A stretch of 64,000 bases of DNA from Aminithiophilus ramosus (GCF_018069705.1 NZ_CP072943.1:1477260-1541259); one strand, 5' to 3'; positions 8,712-17,766 are shown, numbered from the stretch's first letter. The notes: generated by a model from the sequence alone, not told the origin. Translations and numbers: made by a program.

Positions 8712-10606
8712 AGAGTCTGCAGCACGTTAGCATGACGGTGGCTCTCCGGTATCTGCGGGAATCCATCGCTCCTCTCGTTCCAATGCGTGAGCGAACAGCG
8801 GTAGAGGCCTCCCTTGGGCGAGCCCTGTTGGAGGACGTGACGGCACTGAGAAATATCCCTCATTATCGCGCCTCTGCCGTCGACGGGTATGCTCTCCGTG
8901 CGACGATGACGGCAGGAGCCTCTCCGGCCAGGCCTGTGCGTCTTTCTCTCGAAACGTGTCAATGGGTCAACACAGGAGGTCTTGTCGAACCCTCTTTCGA
9001 TGCCGTCGTGATGGTCGAAGACACCTCCCTTGACGGTTCGGAACTGCTCGTCTCAAAAGCCATCACCGTAGGTGCGAATGTTCGTCCTCCCGGAGATGAT
9101 GTGATGCGAGGTCAGATTATTGCCCGAGAAGGCGATGTCGTGACGCCTCAGCACCAAGCCCTCCTGCGCGCCGCGGGTGTTGAAGGGTTGTTGATTAGGG
9201 CTCTGCCTCGGACGCTTTACCTCCCGACGGGAGACGAAATTCTCCCTGTTTCCTACGAGGGGCCTCTACCGGCTGGAACAGTCCCCGAGACAAACTCGAT
9301 TTTACTGAGAGGACTTTTTTCCAGATGGGGTTTCCCTTTGACGGTTGGCGATATCATTCCCGATGATCCTGCTAGGTTAAGACAAGCGCTCGAAAAAAAC
9401 ATGGATGCTTACGACCTCCTTCTTGTGGGAGCGGGGTCGGCCAAAGGCAAAAAGGACTATACAGCGGAGGTCTTCTCTTCTCTGGGCGATCTCCTCTTCC
9501 GGTGGGTCCGGACGCGTCCGGGAAGACCGGCCATGGCTGCGCGGATAAAGGGTAAGCCCGTTCTTTGCCTCCCCGGTTTTCCCATGTCCTCGGTCGTGGT
9601 TGCCATGGGGATTGTCTTTCCGCTCCTCGCTCACCTTCAAGGTCTTCCCGCCGAAGAGGAAAAAGCCCTTTCCCGAGCCCTGGGCTCGTTTGGATCCGAG
9701 GAGGGTGAGCTTCTTTTCGCTCATTCCTCTCCGCCTGGAGTAGAGGAATGGCTTCGCTGTCAAATGATCCAGATCAGAGGTAAAACGATCGTTTGGCCTC
9801 TTCCCGGAGGAGCCAGTTCCATGCGGGCCATGTCCGAAGCGGATGGAGTTGCCATCATCGCGGAGGAAAAACTCGAATGCCCTAAGGGTATGAAAATCCT
9901 TCTGCATAAATCGAAAGAAATTTCCCTGGAGCGACGGATTCTTTTTCAGGGTTCCAACGACCCGGCTGTGGAACGGCTTATTTCTCCGATTCGCCGTCTA
10001 GGCTGCGATATGGTGATGCGCTCCGTAGGGAGTGTCGGCGGTCTTGCGGCCCTTTCCCGGGGGGAATGTCACCTTGCTGCCTGCCATCTTATCGACCCGG
10101 AGACGCAAAGTTACAACGACAGTTACATTGTCCGCTTCCGAGGTAACGCGCAATGGAGACGTCGACAGCTCTTCTTCCGTCAGCAAGGTCTGATCGTGGC
10201 GAAAGGCAACCCCAAGGGCATCTCTTCCGTCGAAGATCTTGCCCGGCCGGATCTATCCATCGTCAATCGTCAGCCGGGAGCGGGTACTCGCGTCCTTCTC
10301 GACTACCTCTTAACCGAAAAAAACATTGCCCCCTCCTTCGTTAAGGGTTATGACCGGCAGTGCATCACTCATCTCGATGCGGCAAGCCGTGTTGCATACG
10401 GTTTGGCCGACGTGGCCCTGGGGATAAAAATGGCGGCTGAAGCGATGGATCTTGATTTTCTGCCGATAACCGAGGAACCTTATGAGATTGTCTATCCAGA
10501 AGAATGTCATGATCATCCAGGTATAGTTGCTTTTCTTGAAGCCCTCGAAGACCAACAATGGAGGGCTGAAATTGATAAAATAGGTGGTTATCGATGGATT
10601 TGTTGA
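8699..10606 (+). CDS. moeA: MoeA fused to a periplasmic-binding-protein-like domain
   Basis: A 635-residue fusion. Residues about 1-405 form a second MoeA, with ASAVDGYA, VNTGG, TGDEI, PETNSILL and LPGFPMSS at the expected places. Residues about 415-635 resemble the substrate-binding half of LysR-type or type-2 periplasmic binding proteins (segments FQGSNDPAVERL, SVGSVGGLAALSRGE, NRQPGAGTRVLLD). Such MoeA-binding-domain fusions are known; the extra domain may sense or hold oxyanions, but this is inference. TTG at 8699 is the start: AGGAGG lies seven bases before it inside the previous gene. Composition turns from GC-rich to AT-rich around its last 50 bases. moaA overlaps its end by 13 bases. 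Confidence 0.88.
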   Translation: MAAVKSLQHVSMTVALRYLRESIAPLVPMRERTAVEASLGRALLEDVTALRNIPHYRASAVDGYALRATMTAGASPARPVRLSLETCQWVNTGGLVEPSFDAVVMVEDTSLDGSELLVSKAITVGANVRPPGDDVMRGQIIAREGDVVTPQHQALLRAAGVEGLLIRALPRTLYLPTGDEILPVSYEGPLPAGTVPETNSILLRGLFSRWGFPLTVGDIIPDDPARLRQALEKNMDAYDLLLVGAGSAKGKKDYTAEVFSSLGDLLFRWVRTRPGRPAMAARIKGKPVLCLPGFPMSSVVVAMGIVFPLLAHLQGLPAEEEKALSRALGSFGSEEGELLFAHSSPPGVEEWLRCQMIQIRGKTIVWPLPGGASSMRAMSEADGVAIIAEEKLECPKGMKILLHKSKEISLERRILFQGSNDPAVERLISPIRRLGCDMVMRSVGSVGGLAALSRGECHLAACHLIDPETQSYNDSYIVRFRGNAQWRRRQLFFRQQGLIVAKGNPKGISSVEDLARPDLSIVNRQPGAGTRVLLDYLLTEKNIAPSFVKGYDRQCITHLDAASRVAYGLADVALGIKMAAEAMDLDFLPITEEPYEIVYPEECHDHPGIVAFLEALEDQQWRAEIDKIGGYRWIC

Positions 10607-11571
10607 AAGACAGATTAGGACGAGAAATTTCGTATGTACGAATTTCCTTGACGGATCGATGTAACTTTAGATGCGTGTACTGCATGCCTGAAGAGGGTGT
10701 TCCTTTTATTGATCACGATCTTATTATGACATACGAAGAAATACTTTATTTATGTGAAATTTTCAGAGATGTTGGCATAAAGAAAATACGTTTTACAGGT
10801 GGAGAACCATTTGTGCGTAAGGGAATGATTGCTTTCCTGAAAGAAGCACAAAATCGCTTGGATGGAGTCAATATAGCACTAAGCACTAACGGTTCTTTTT
10901 TAATGGAAACAGCACATGAAATCAATAAAATAAGCTTAAAAAGCATTAATATAAGTTTGGATACTTTGGATAACTATAAATTTCAAAAAATAACGCGCTA
11001 CGGAGATTTAGATGTTGTCAAGAAGGGAATAATTTATTTTTCAAAAATATCTCAAATCCCCATAAAATTAAATTGTGTTTTAATAAGAGGGTTTAATGAC
11101 CAGGAGATGCCGGAACTAATTTCTTTTGCTCGAGAATATGGATTAATTTTGCGTTTTATAGAATTTATGCCCCTTGATAAAGATGTTTGGGACGAAGGAG
11201 GATTTATTTCATCCGATGAAATTGTAGAGAGGCTAAAATTTTACGATAATTGGGTTCTTCAGGAAGAAAAAGCTAATTATTTTGATGGACCTGCTAAATA
11301 CTATGTAAATCATAGATATAACCAAAAAATAGGGGTTATTTCTGCTGTTTCTCATCATTTTTGTTCTTCATGTAATAGATTAAGAGTTACTGCCTTGGGT
11401 GAATTAAAGCCTTGTCTTTTTAGCGATGAGGTCATTCCGCTTCGAGATTATATTAGAAATAGAAATTATAACGAAATAATAAAATCAATACATAGGAGTA
11501 TCAATTTAAAACCCGTTTGCTGGAAGAATTTAAATAAATCAGGAAAGCATATGTCTCAAATTGGAGGGTAA
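10594..11571 (+). CDS. moaA: MoaA, GTP 3',8-cyclase (radical SAM)
   Basis: MoaA converts GTP to the cyclic intermediate that MoaC turns into cPMP, the first step of molybdopterin synthesis. The 325-residue protein has the radical-SAM cluster CNFRCVYC (Cys 23, 27, 30), a TGGEPFVR SAM-binding segment, a second [4Fe-4S] site in FCSSCNRLRVT plus a later Cys (KPCLF), and the C-terminal Gly-Gly tail that reaches into the MoaA active site. ATG at 10594 lies within the end of the MoeA fusion gene, so translation may be coupled. The gene is AT-rich, unlike both moeA genes. Confidence 0.95.
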   Translation: MDLLKDRLGREISYVRISLTDRCNFRCVYCMPEEGVPFIDHDLIMTYEEILYLCEIFRDVGIKKIRFTGGEPFVRKGMIAFLKEAQNRLDGVNIALSTNGSFLMETAHEINKISLKSINISLDTLDNYKFQKITRYGDLDVVKKGIIYFSKISQIPIKLNCVLIRGFNDQEMPELISFAREYGLILRFIEFMPLDKDVWDEGGFISSDEIVERLKFYDNWVLQEEKANYFDGPAKYYVNHRYNQKIGVISAVSHHFCSSCNRLRVTALGELKPCLFSDEVIPLRDYIRNRNYNEIIKSIHRSINLKPVCWKNLNKSGKHMSQIGG

Positions 11572-11574
11572 TTT

Positions 11575-12066
11575 ATGAATTCTTTCTCTCATGTAGATAT
11601 GAGTGGCCATCCCTGCATGGTGGATGTTAGCGATAAAGAAAAAACTTTACGAAAAGCCGAAGCGGAGGCTATTATCTTATTGCCTTCATCTATAGCCAAT
11701 GCTATTGCCAACAACCAAATAGCCAAGGGTAATGTATTTGTCGTAGCGGAAATAGCTGGAATTCAAGCTGCAAAAAAAACGCCTCAGCTTATACCCCTTT
11801 GTCACCCAATTAATATCGATTTCCTGGAAGTTAAATGCTTTTTGCGTAGAGAAGATAACGAAATAACAATAAGATCGAAAGTTATTGCAAAAGAAGTAAC
11901 AGGGATAGAAATGGAAGCTTTAACAGCTGTTTCTGTTGCTGCCTTGACTATTTATGATATGTGCAAGGGAATAGATAAGGGTATGGTTATCAATAGCATA
12001 CATTTGCTTAAAAAAAGCGGTGGGAAAAGCGGTGAATATGAATACATAGAGCGAGAGGTAGTGTAA
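11575..12066 (+). CDS. moaC: MoaC, cyclic pyranopterin monophosphate synthase
   Basis: MoaC rearranges the MoaA product to cPMP. The 163-residue protein has the KKTPQLIPLCHPI motif and the GIEMEALTAVSVAALTIYD segment of the family, with normal length. TTGGAGGG lies six bases before the ATG, and moaA ends three bases upstream. Its stop overlaps the ATG of the next gene by one base. AT-rich codon use matches moaA. Confidence 0.95.
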   Translation: MNSFSHVDMSGHPCMVDVSDKEKTLRKAEAEAIILLPSSIANAIANNQIAKGNVFVVAEIAGIQAAKKTPQLIPLCHPINIDFLEVKCFLRREDNEITIRSKVIAKEVTGIEMEALTAVSVAALTIYDMCKGIDKGMVINSIHLLKKSGGKSGEYEYIEREVV

Positions 12067-12884
12067 TGAGAATAAACAGGATACATTCTATTGGTAGTGG
12101 CGATTTTGGTATTTCATATCTTCATAAAAAATCTTCAGGAAAAACATCTGTAAACGGCAAGGATATGGATATATATATTAAAAATAGCGGTGACGCAATG
12201 CCTGACGTAACAGAAGGACTTGTTATAACTGTTAAGAAAAATTTAGTTTTATTTGATGGTTATTTTTTGGCGTTTCCTGAGGGTGACCCTTTGTTGTCTG
12301 TCCATTCTTGTGCTGAAGGTTTTTTTGTTAAAGTAATAAGGCCTGGTTTTATTTCTGTTTGCCAATCAATATCACTGTGGCGACCAATAATGTCTTCCGT
12401 CCTGACTGTTAGCGACAAGGGAAGTAGAGGAGAAAGAGAAGACCGTTCAGGCCCTGCATTAATTGATATGTTATCTGACATAGGGTCAATTTTTCAGAAT
12501 AGGGCCATTGTGCCGGATGAAAAAGAGATTATCAGATCTAAGATTGTTGAGTGGACCGAAGCAGGCTCTAATTTGATTTTGCTGACAGGCGGGACAGGCG
12601 TTTCCAGGCGGGATGTTACGCCTGAGGCTGTTCTGTCCCTGACAGATCGAGTGATCCCCGGTATCGGGGAAGCCATGCGTTCAAAAACAGCTTCATCCAA
12701 AGCTACGGCTTTTCTCAGTCGCGGTCTCGCCGCTACCTACCGTGATGCCTTGATCGTGGCTCTCCCCGGGAGTGAGCGCGGAGCGAAGGAGTGCTTTGCG
12801 GCTGTTGCTCCCATCTTGAGACATGCCGTTGAGACGCTCTGCGGATGGGCGGGGGAGTGTGGCGAAAGCAGGCGGCATCGTTAG
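12066..12884 (+). CDS. mog: MogA/MoaB-type molybdopterin adenylyltransferase with extra N-terminal region
   Basis: Residues about 108-265 form a MogA/MoaB fold that adenylylates molybdopterin: SVLTVSDKGSRGEREDRSGP, the LLTGGTGVSRRDVTPEA nucleotide site, and IPGIGEAMR. Residues 1-105 have no match I can name. They are predicted to be mostly beta strand, and I looked for but did not find the signature of a MOSC domain. ATG at 12066 overlaps the moaC stop by one base. The N-terminal half is AT-rich and the C-terminal third GC-rich, with the change near 12500-12600. It closes the cofactor cluster. Confidence 0.82.
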   Translation: MRINRIHSIGSGDFGISYLHKKSSGKTSVNGKDMDIYIKNSGDAMPDVTEGLVITVKKNLVLFDGYFLAFPEGDPLLSVHSCAEGFFVKVIRPGFISVCQSISLWRPIMSSVLTVSDKGSRGEREDRSGPALIDMLSDIGSIFQNRAIVPDEKEIIRSKIVEWTEAGSNLILLTGGTGVSRRDVTPEAVLSLTDRVIPGIGEAMRSKTASSKATAFLSRGLAATYRDALIVALPGSERGAKECFAAVAPILRHAVETLCGWAGECGESRRHR

Positions 12885-12891
12885 GAGTGTG

Positions 12892-13794
12892 GTGAAGGAC
12901 ATGACCGAGAGCAATGTTTCCGTGGAACGATGCGTCATTCTCACCGGCATGTCCGGAGGCGGAAAATCAACAGCACTTCATATGTTGGAAGATCAGGGAT
13001 TTTTTGCCATTGATAATATCCCTCCGCGTTTGTTGACAGATCTTATCGAAATACTTTCTCAACATCGCTCTGCTAGGAACTCCGGTGTTGCTGCTGTGAT
13101 TGATGTGCGAGGCGAACCCTTTTTAGTTGATTTTGAAAGAATTGTGACGCTCCTTCGCAGTCGAGGCATCTATGTGACCGTTGTCTTTATTGATGCTTCA
13201 AATCAAATGCTAATAAGGAGATTTGAAGCAACAAGAAGAAAACATCCGTTATCTGACGGGAAATCTTTAATAGACGGAATTAAAAATGAAAGAAAAATGC
13301 TTTTGCCGGTAAAAGAGCTTTCTGATATTGTGATTGATACGTCCGGACTTACAGTTAGAGAATTTAGGTCGGATATTTTGTCTCGATTAGGACTTGCAAG
13401 CTCTTCTTTTTCTATTATACTAACTTCATTTGGATTTAAGTATGGATCTCCTCAGGATGTTGATTTTTTGTTTGATGTTAGATCTTTGCCGAATCCATAT
13501 TATATTAGTAATCTTAGGATGTTATCGGGACTTGATATTCAAATACAGAACTACCTTAGAGGATTTGATGTGACTATTGGCCTCTTTGAAAGAATTAAAA
13601 ATTTGTTAGATTTTATTATTCCTGAATATAAGAAGATAGGGAAAATGCAGGTACATATAGCGATCGGTTGTACCGGAGGTCGGCATCGTTCTGTTGCAAT
13701 GACACAATGGCTTGCTGATGCTATGGAGAGCGCCACTGTCACCTCACGTCATCGGGATCTACAAAAAGACATGGAGACCGAGGGAGGAGTATGA
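12892..13794 (+). CDS. rapZ: RapZ, RNase adapter / nucleotide-binding protein
   Basis: RapZ (YvcJ) is a P-loop protein; in E. coli it targets a small RNA to RNase E to control glucosamine-6-phosphate synthase. The product of about 300 residues has the Walker A GMSGGGKST near its N-terminus, the EDQGFFAIDNIPP segment and the C-terminal GCTGGRHRSV motif. Upstream starts (from 12823) lie within the previous gene. GTG at 12892 or ATG at 12901 fits the family start best, with AGGAG just upstream; the choice is uncertain by three codons. Most of the gene after about 13190 is AT-rich, with a GC-richer patch near the end. It opens the rapZ-yvcK-whiA trio found in many Gram-positive bacteria. Confidence 0.9.
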   Translation: MKDMTESNVSVERCVILTGMSGGGKSTALHMLEDQGFFAIDNIPPRLLTDLIEILSQHRSARNSGVAAVIDVRGEPFLVDFERIVTLLRSRGIYVTVVFIDASNQMLIRRFEATRRKHPLSDGKSLIDGIKNERKMLLPVKELSDIVIDTSGLTVREFRSDILSRLGLASSSFSIILTSFGFKYGSPQDVDFLFDVRSLPNPYYISNLRMLSGLDIQIQNYLRGFDVTIGLFERIKNLLDFIIPEYKKIGKMQVHIAIGCTGGRHRSVAMTQWLADAMESATVTSRHRDLQKDMETEGGV

Positions 13795-14904
13795 GTGGAT
13801 AGGACGCTTATTTTTGTTTTTGGTATGATTTTAGGTTCTATATTGGCTTCATGTGTTTCTTTAGCAATAAGATCGAATAAAAATTTTTCAGTTATAAGTA
13901 AAATAAAAATAGACAATAATTTATTTTTAGGTCCTAAGATAGTTGTTGTTGGTGGCGGTACGGGGCTATCTACGTTGCTTTCTGGACTTAAGCTATTTAC
14001 TAATAATATAACAGCAATTGTAACGGTAACTGATGAAGGAGGAAGTTCTGGAAGGCTTAGGATGGAATGGGGAATGCTTCCACCTGGCGATATAAGAAAC
14101 TGTCTCGTGGCTTTAGCAAAAGACGATAATGCCCTTAATAAGATATTGAATTTTAGATTTGATAGGGGAGAACTAAAGGGTCATAGCTTGGGAAACCTTA
14201 TGATGTTGGCAATGACAGAATTATGCGGCGACTTTGCAACAGCGATAGAAGAAATGAATCAATTGCTAGCTATTAGAGGAAGAGTTATTCCTGTTACAAA
14301 TGAAAAGGTCATGCTGGCTGGAAAGCTACAAAACGGCGAAAAAGTACAAGGAGAACTCGATATTTCAAGTCACGGATCTAAACTAATCGATCTGTGGCTG
14401 GAACCTGGTGATTCTTCCTTGCACGAAGAAATTAGTTCAATAATATCTGAATCAGATTTAATTGTTTTGGGTCCAGGTAGCCTTTTTACTAGTGTTTTGC
14501 CTAACTTGCTTGTCCCTGGTTTTTCTGAAATAATAATAAATTCGTCAGTTCCAATTGTTTATGTTGCAAACCTCATGACTCAGCCAGGAGAAACTGAAGG
14601 ATTTACCCTGCTTGACCATGTGAGATGGATTGAAAAATTATCTGGCATTACGCCTAATTTCTTATTGGTAAACGACACATCTATACCTGAAAAAATAAAA
14701 AAAATATATAAAAATGACAAAGCCGATCCAATCATCATAACTGATGAACAGGAAATTGCATTCAAGACTATGCATTGCGCTATAATAAAAAATAATTTTT
14801 TAAATATAATAGACGATAAATCAGTAAGACATCACCCAATTAGACTTTCTGAAGCCTTAATCAACTTAACAAGAAAAAATGGGGAAATACCTTGGGCAGA
14901 ATAG
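13795..14904 (+). CDS. yvcK: YvcK/MgfK, CofD-like gluconeogenesis factor
   Basis: YvcK proteins bind UDP-sugars and in Bacillus adjust metabolism and cell-wall growth on gluconeogenic carbon sources. The 369-residue protein has the Rossmann-like VVVGGGTGLSTLL loop near residue 50, TDEGGSSGRLR, the PPGDIRN motif and a GHSLGNL segment. A hydrophobic helix at about residues 4-24 would anchor it in the membrane, as in many longer YvcK proteins. GTG at 13795 follows AGGGAGGAG by five bases and begins directly after the rapZ stop. Uniformly AT-rich. It overlaps whiA by 13 bases. Confidence 0.92.
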   Translation: MDRTLIFVFGMILGSILASCVSLAIRSNKNFSVISKIKIDNNLFLGPKIVVVGGGTGLSTLLSGLKLFTNNITAIVTVTDEGGSSGRLRMEWGMLPPGDIRNCLVALAKDDNALNKILNFRFDRGELKGHSLGNLMMLAMTELCGDFATAIEEMNQLLAIRGRVIPVTNEKVMLAGKLQNGEKVQGELDISSHGSKLIDLWLEPGDSSLHEEISSIISESDLIVLGPGSLFTSVLPNLLVPGFSEIIINSSVPIVYVANLMTQPGETEGFTLLDHVRWIEKLSGITPNFLLVNDTSIPEKIKKIYKNDKADPIIITDEQEIAFKTMHCAIIKNNFLNIIDDKSVRHHPIRLSEALINLTRKNGEIPWAE

Positions 14905-15806
14905 ATATTTTACTGTGGGATGAATGGTTATCTACTATTCCAGATTCAGTTGAAGATGTCGAGGCTGAAATGGCTGGATTATTGCAAGGAATGAATCAAA
15001 TTTCAAACAACAGAGAAGGCAGTTTATTAACAACCAGTCGAATTGCTGTGTTTCAAAGAATAAGAAAAATTTGGTCCTTATCTACGGGTACATCTAAAAT
15101 TGATCTTGCTAATTTGCTCATACTTCCCAAATCTCTTAGAGGGCGAATTTTTATCAAGAGAACAAAAGAAATACAAAATTTACTTAACATGCAAATAAGC
15201 AGACCAAATAGCAAAAGATCAATGGCTTGGCTTCGTGGCTTATGGGGGCCCTGCGGTTCTTTGTTTAAGCCTAAAAATGGATATTACCTTGTTTTTAGGT
15301 TAAACAATTCGAACAGCCAGCTAGAATCCATAAAAAATATATTTAATAATTTTAATTTAAATTTTAATTCAAGAAATAGGTTGGGTGGGTATGAGTTTTC
15401 GCTCAGAAATCAAGATTCTATTCTTGAATTTTTGTCTGATGTTAATTTAACAAAAACATCCATGGCGGTCCAAGAAAGAATAATATTTAGATCTATGCGT
15501 AATTTTGCTAATAAGATAGTTAACTGCGATTCTTCTAATATAAAAAGGTCAATAAATGCTTCAAGGCAGCAATTGGAATTAGCTTCAAAAATAGAGGAGT
15601 TAGGTATTGGAGATATGCTTCCTCATCCCCTAAAAGAAGTAATAATAGCTAGATTGAGCAATCCTAGCGCAACTTTACGCGAATTAGGACAATCATTGCA
15701 AAATCCCATCAGTAAAAGCACAGTAGAATACAGGTGGAAAAAGATAGAGGATATCCTCATGGAGATCGAAAGAGGAGGCTCATATAATGTACCTTGGAAA
15801 ACCTGA
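14892..15806 (+). CDS. whiA: WhiA, DNA-binding protein with LAGLIDADG-like fold
   Basis: WhiA is a non-cleaving homing-endonuclease-like protein joined to a helix-turn-helix; it regulates division genes in actinomycetes and affects chromosome segregation in Bacillus. The 304-residue protein shows a SMAWLRGLWGPCGS segment corresponding to the LAGLIDADG helix near residue 115 and a C-terminal HTH (RLSNPSATLRELGQ followed by ISKSTVEYRWKKI, about residues 255-290). The start is TTG at 14892, inside the end of yvcK. Position after rapZ and yvcK confirms the call. AT-rich. Confidence 0.9.
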   Translation: MGRIDILLWDEWLSTIPDSVEDVEAEMAGLLQGMNQISNNREGSLLTTSRIAVFQRIRKIWSLSTGTSKIDLANLLILPKSLRGRIFIKRTKEIQNLLNMQISRPNSKRSMAWLRGLWGPCGSLFKPKNGYYLVFRLNNSNSQLESIKNIFNNFNLNFNSRNRLGGYEFSLRNQDSILEFLSDVNLTKTSMAVQERIIFRSMRNFANKIVNCDSSNIKRSINASRQQLELASKIEELGIGDMLPHPLKEVIIARLSNPSATLRELGQSLQNPISKSTVEYRWKKIEDILMEIERGGSYNVPWKT

Positions 15807-17751
15807 TATTAACTCATATGAAAAAGGCGCAGACAGAGAGTATTTTATTAGCAATGGAAATAAAAATTATTCATTTAACACTATAATTGGAGCCAACACC
15901 AGGAAAAATCATGGATTATACGTTTCTTTTGACAATGTAAAATCTAAATTGCTGGTTCATGTCGCAAAAATTGAAGAAATAATTAATATTGACGGTAAAA
16001 AATATAATTTATCTACAAATAAATATTTAAATTCTGTTTTCCCTGAAGGATATCGTTATTTGCAGGAATTTTATACAAATCCCTTCCCCGTATTTTTGTA
16101 TGTCATACATAGCGTAATGATTAAGAAAACTATTTTAATGCCGCCAGACTCTGATGTGCTACTAGTCAATTATGAAATTATTTCTTCACCTAACGCTATT
16201 GAGATAGAGATAAGGCCACTCATGGCTCACAGAGAAGTGGATTTAAAAATAGCATCTTCTCAAGATAGGAATTTCCAAGTATTCCAAATACATGATAATC
16301 TAATGATATCATCGGATATGACTTCGACTTTTTTGAATATAACATCTGGCGTTTGGAGCGGATCAAACAAGACATATGAAAATATTATATACGACAAAGA
16401 TGAGCTTGAAGGGGATTCTTTTGTAGATAAATATTGGTCAGCTGGCTACTTTTCAATAAAAGCAACAGAAGGCAAAGCTTTCAGTTTTATTGTATCAAAA
16501 AATGAAATAAACCTAGATTTTGATTCGATTAGAAAAATAGAAAACAAAACAAGGCTTTCAGTGAATAAATCATCCTATAACCTAAGAGGCAAAACGCTCA
16601 ACGACCTTACGAGAGATTTAATGTCCTCTGCGTCTTGTCTAATTCATAAAGAAAACGGCATTTATTCAATAATTTCTGGCTATCCGTCTTTCCAAGAGAA
16701 TTCTTTTAATACTTTTATGTCTTTGCCTGGCCTTCTTCTTTCTTCTGATAAAATAGAAATAGCTGATAAAATATTTGATAAGTGGATTGGATTGTCAAAG
16801 GCGAATAATGGAGTAGTGCCGCTTTCAGTTGATGAAAAATCTCATGCAAGTCCGTCAGGGGATGCGGGGCTTGTTCTTGTCTATTCATTGGGTAAATACG
16901 TAGATAAAGTAGGATCTATTGATAAAATAAAGCTTAATTGGAATGAAATAAAGTCTTTTATGGATAATTATTTTGAAGAAAACGATAGAATAGGTTTAAC
17001 TCAAGATGATTCGGGTCTCCTTAGGTTAATTGACAATAATTATCGTTCTGATTGGATGAATTCTAAAATAAATAATCAATATATCGTGAACAGAAAGGGA
17101 TACCTGATTGAATCTAATGCTTTTTTTTATAACGCCTTGAAAACTATGGAAATGTTTTCATTGGAGCTTGACGATAAATCTTCTGCGTTGTTTTATTCAA
17201 ATAATGCCAAACAAGTAGCGTCTTCGTTGTTGGACGTTTTTTGGAATGTGGATGGTGCTTTTTTATGCGATTGGGTAGATGGTGGTTATCAAGAAAAAAC
17301 AATTAGGCCAAATCAAATTTTTGCGATTTCCTTGCCTTATACGGCCCTATCTCCTGATAAGGGGGTAGCTGTTTTGCAAAATTGCTGGAATCATCTCTAT
17401 ACGACTTTCGGTCTTCGTAGCCTTGATCCGCGAGACGATCACTTCAAGGGGCGGTTTGAGGGGCGGTCAGACCAACGCCTCAAGGCACGCTATCGCGGTA
17501 TGGCTTGGCCTTGGTTGCTCGGCCAATTCATCAGTGCTTTCATGCGCTACTATCCGAAAAGACCAGATATAGCGCTAACTTTCACAAGACCTTTCGTCTC
17601 TCATCTGAGTCGAGGCTGTCTTGGCGGTGTGGCTGAATTTTTCGACGGGACCATGCCTTATAACCCCCATGGTGATTTCCTTTCAGCCCTCAGCGTCGGA
17701 GAGCTTCTTCGGGTTCTTGATGAAGATCTTCTTGAGTTTGATCGCCTTTAG
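15787..17751 (+). CDS. Glycogen debranching enzyme, archaeal type (amylo-alpha-1,6-glucosidase)
   Basis: The 654-residue protein resembles archaeal-type debranching enzymes: an N-terminal beta-rich domain starting with a GANTRKNHGLYV stretch, and a C-terminal (alpha/alpha)6 glucosidase domain with SPSGDAGL, NQIFAISLPYTALSP, GLRSLDPRDD, RYRGMAWPWLLGQF and GGVAEFFDG. It would release alpha-1,6-linked glucose from glycogen or maltodextrin in the cytoplasm. ATG at 15787 follows AGGAGG and overlaps whiA by 20 bases, so it is translated with the rapZ-yvcK-whiA group. About the first 1600 bases are AT-rich and the last 360 GC-rich, with no break in the frame. Confidence 0.85.
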   Translation: MYLGKPDINSYEKGADREYFISNGNKNYSFNTIIGANTRKNHGLYVSFDNVKSKLLVHVAKIEEIINIDGKKYNLSTNKYLNSVFPEGYRYLQEFYTNPFPVFLYVIHSVMIKKTILMPPDSDVLLVNYEIISSPNAIEIEIRPLMAHREVDLKIASSQDRNFQVFQIHDNLMISSDMTSTFLNITSGVWSGSNKTYENIIYDKDELEGDSFVDKYWSAGYFSIKATEGKAFSFIVSKNEINLDFDSIRKIENKTRLSVNKSSYNLRGKTLNDLTRDLMSSASCLIHKENGIYSIISGYPSFQENSFNTFMSLPGLLLSSDKIEIADKIFDKWIGLSKANNGVVPLSVDEKSHASPSGDAGLVLVYSLGKYVDKVGSIDKIKLNWNEIKSFMDNYFEENDRIGLTQDDSGLLRLIDNNYRSDWMNSKINNQYIVNRKGYLIESNAFFYNALKTMEMFSLELDDKSSALFYSNNAKQVASSLLDVFWNVDGAFLCDWVDGGYQEKTIRPNQIFAISLPYTALSPDKGVAVLQNCWNHLYTTFGLRSLDPRDDHFKGRFEGRSDQRLKARYRGMAWPWLLGQFISAFMRYYPKRPDIALTFTRPFVSHLSRGCLGGVAEFFDGTMPYNPHGDFLSALSVGELLRVLDEDLLEFDRL

Positions 17752-17766
17752 GTTTCCTGCTATAAT
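17738..17766 (+). promoter_or_regulatory. Sigma-70-type promoter for gap-pgk-tpiA
   Basis: TTGATC (17738-17743), a 17-base spacer and a perfect TATAAT (17761-17766). The -35 lies in the last codons of the debranching enzyme gene. It would give a leader of about 125 bases containing a small hairpin, GGGGCA (17818-17823) pairing with TGCCCC (17836-17841), not followed by a T run. Confidence 0.75.

Larger units (their letters stand above)
10560..12590. other. AT-rich block 2 (moaA, moaC, 5' part of mog)
   Basis: Starts in the last codons of the MoeA fusion gene and ends inside mog. Third codon positions are mostly A or T within it, C or G outside. Boundaries are read by eye. Confidence 0.78.
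13190..17390. other. AT-rich block 3 (rapZ, yvcK, whiA, most of debranching enzyme)
   Basis: The longest visible AT-rich block. It begins inside rapZ, has a GC-richer interruption near 13660-13790, and ends inside the debranching enzyme gene with its frame intact. Confidence 0.78.

Noticed and set aside
12066-12400. MOSC domain at the N-terminus of the Mog protein
   Set aside because: The conserved Cys and surrounding MOSC motifs are not visible, so the region is left unassigned.
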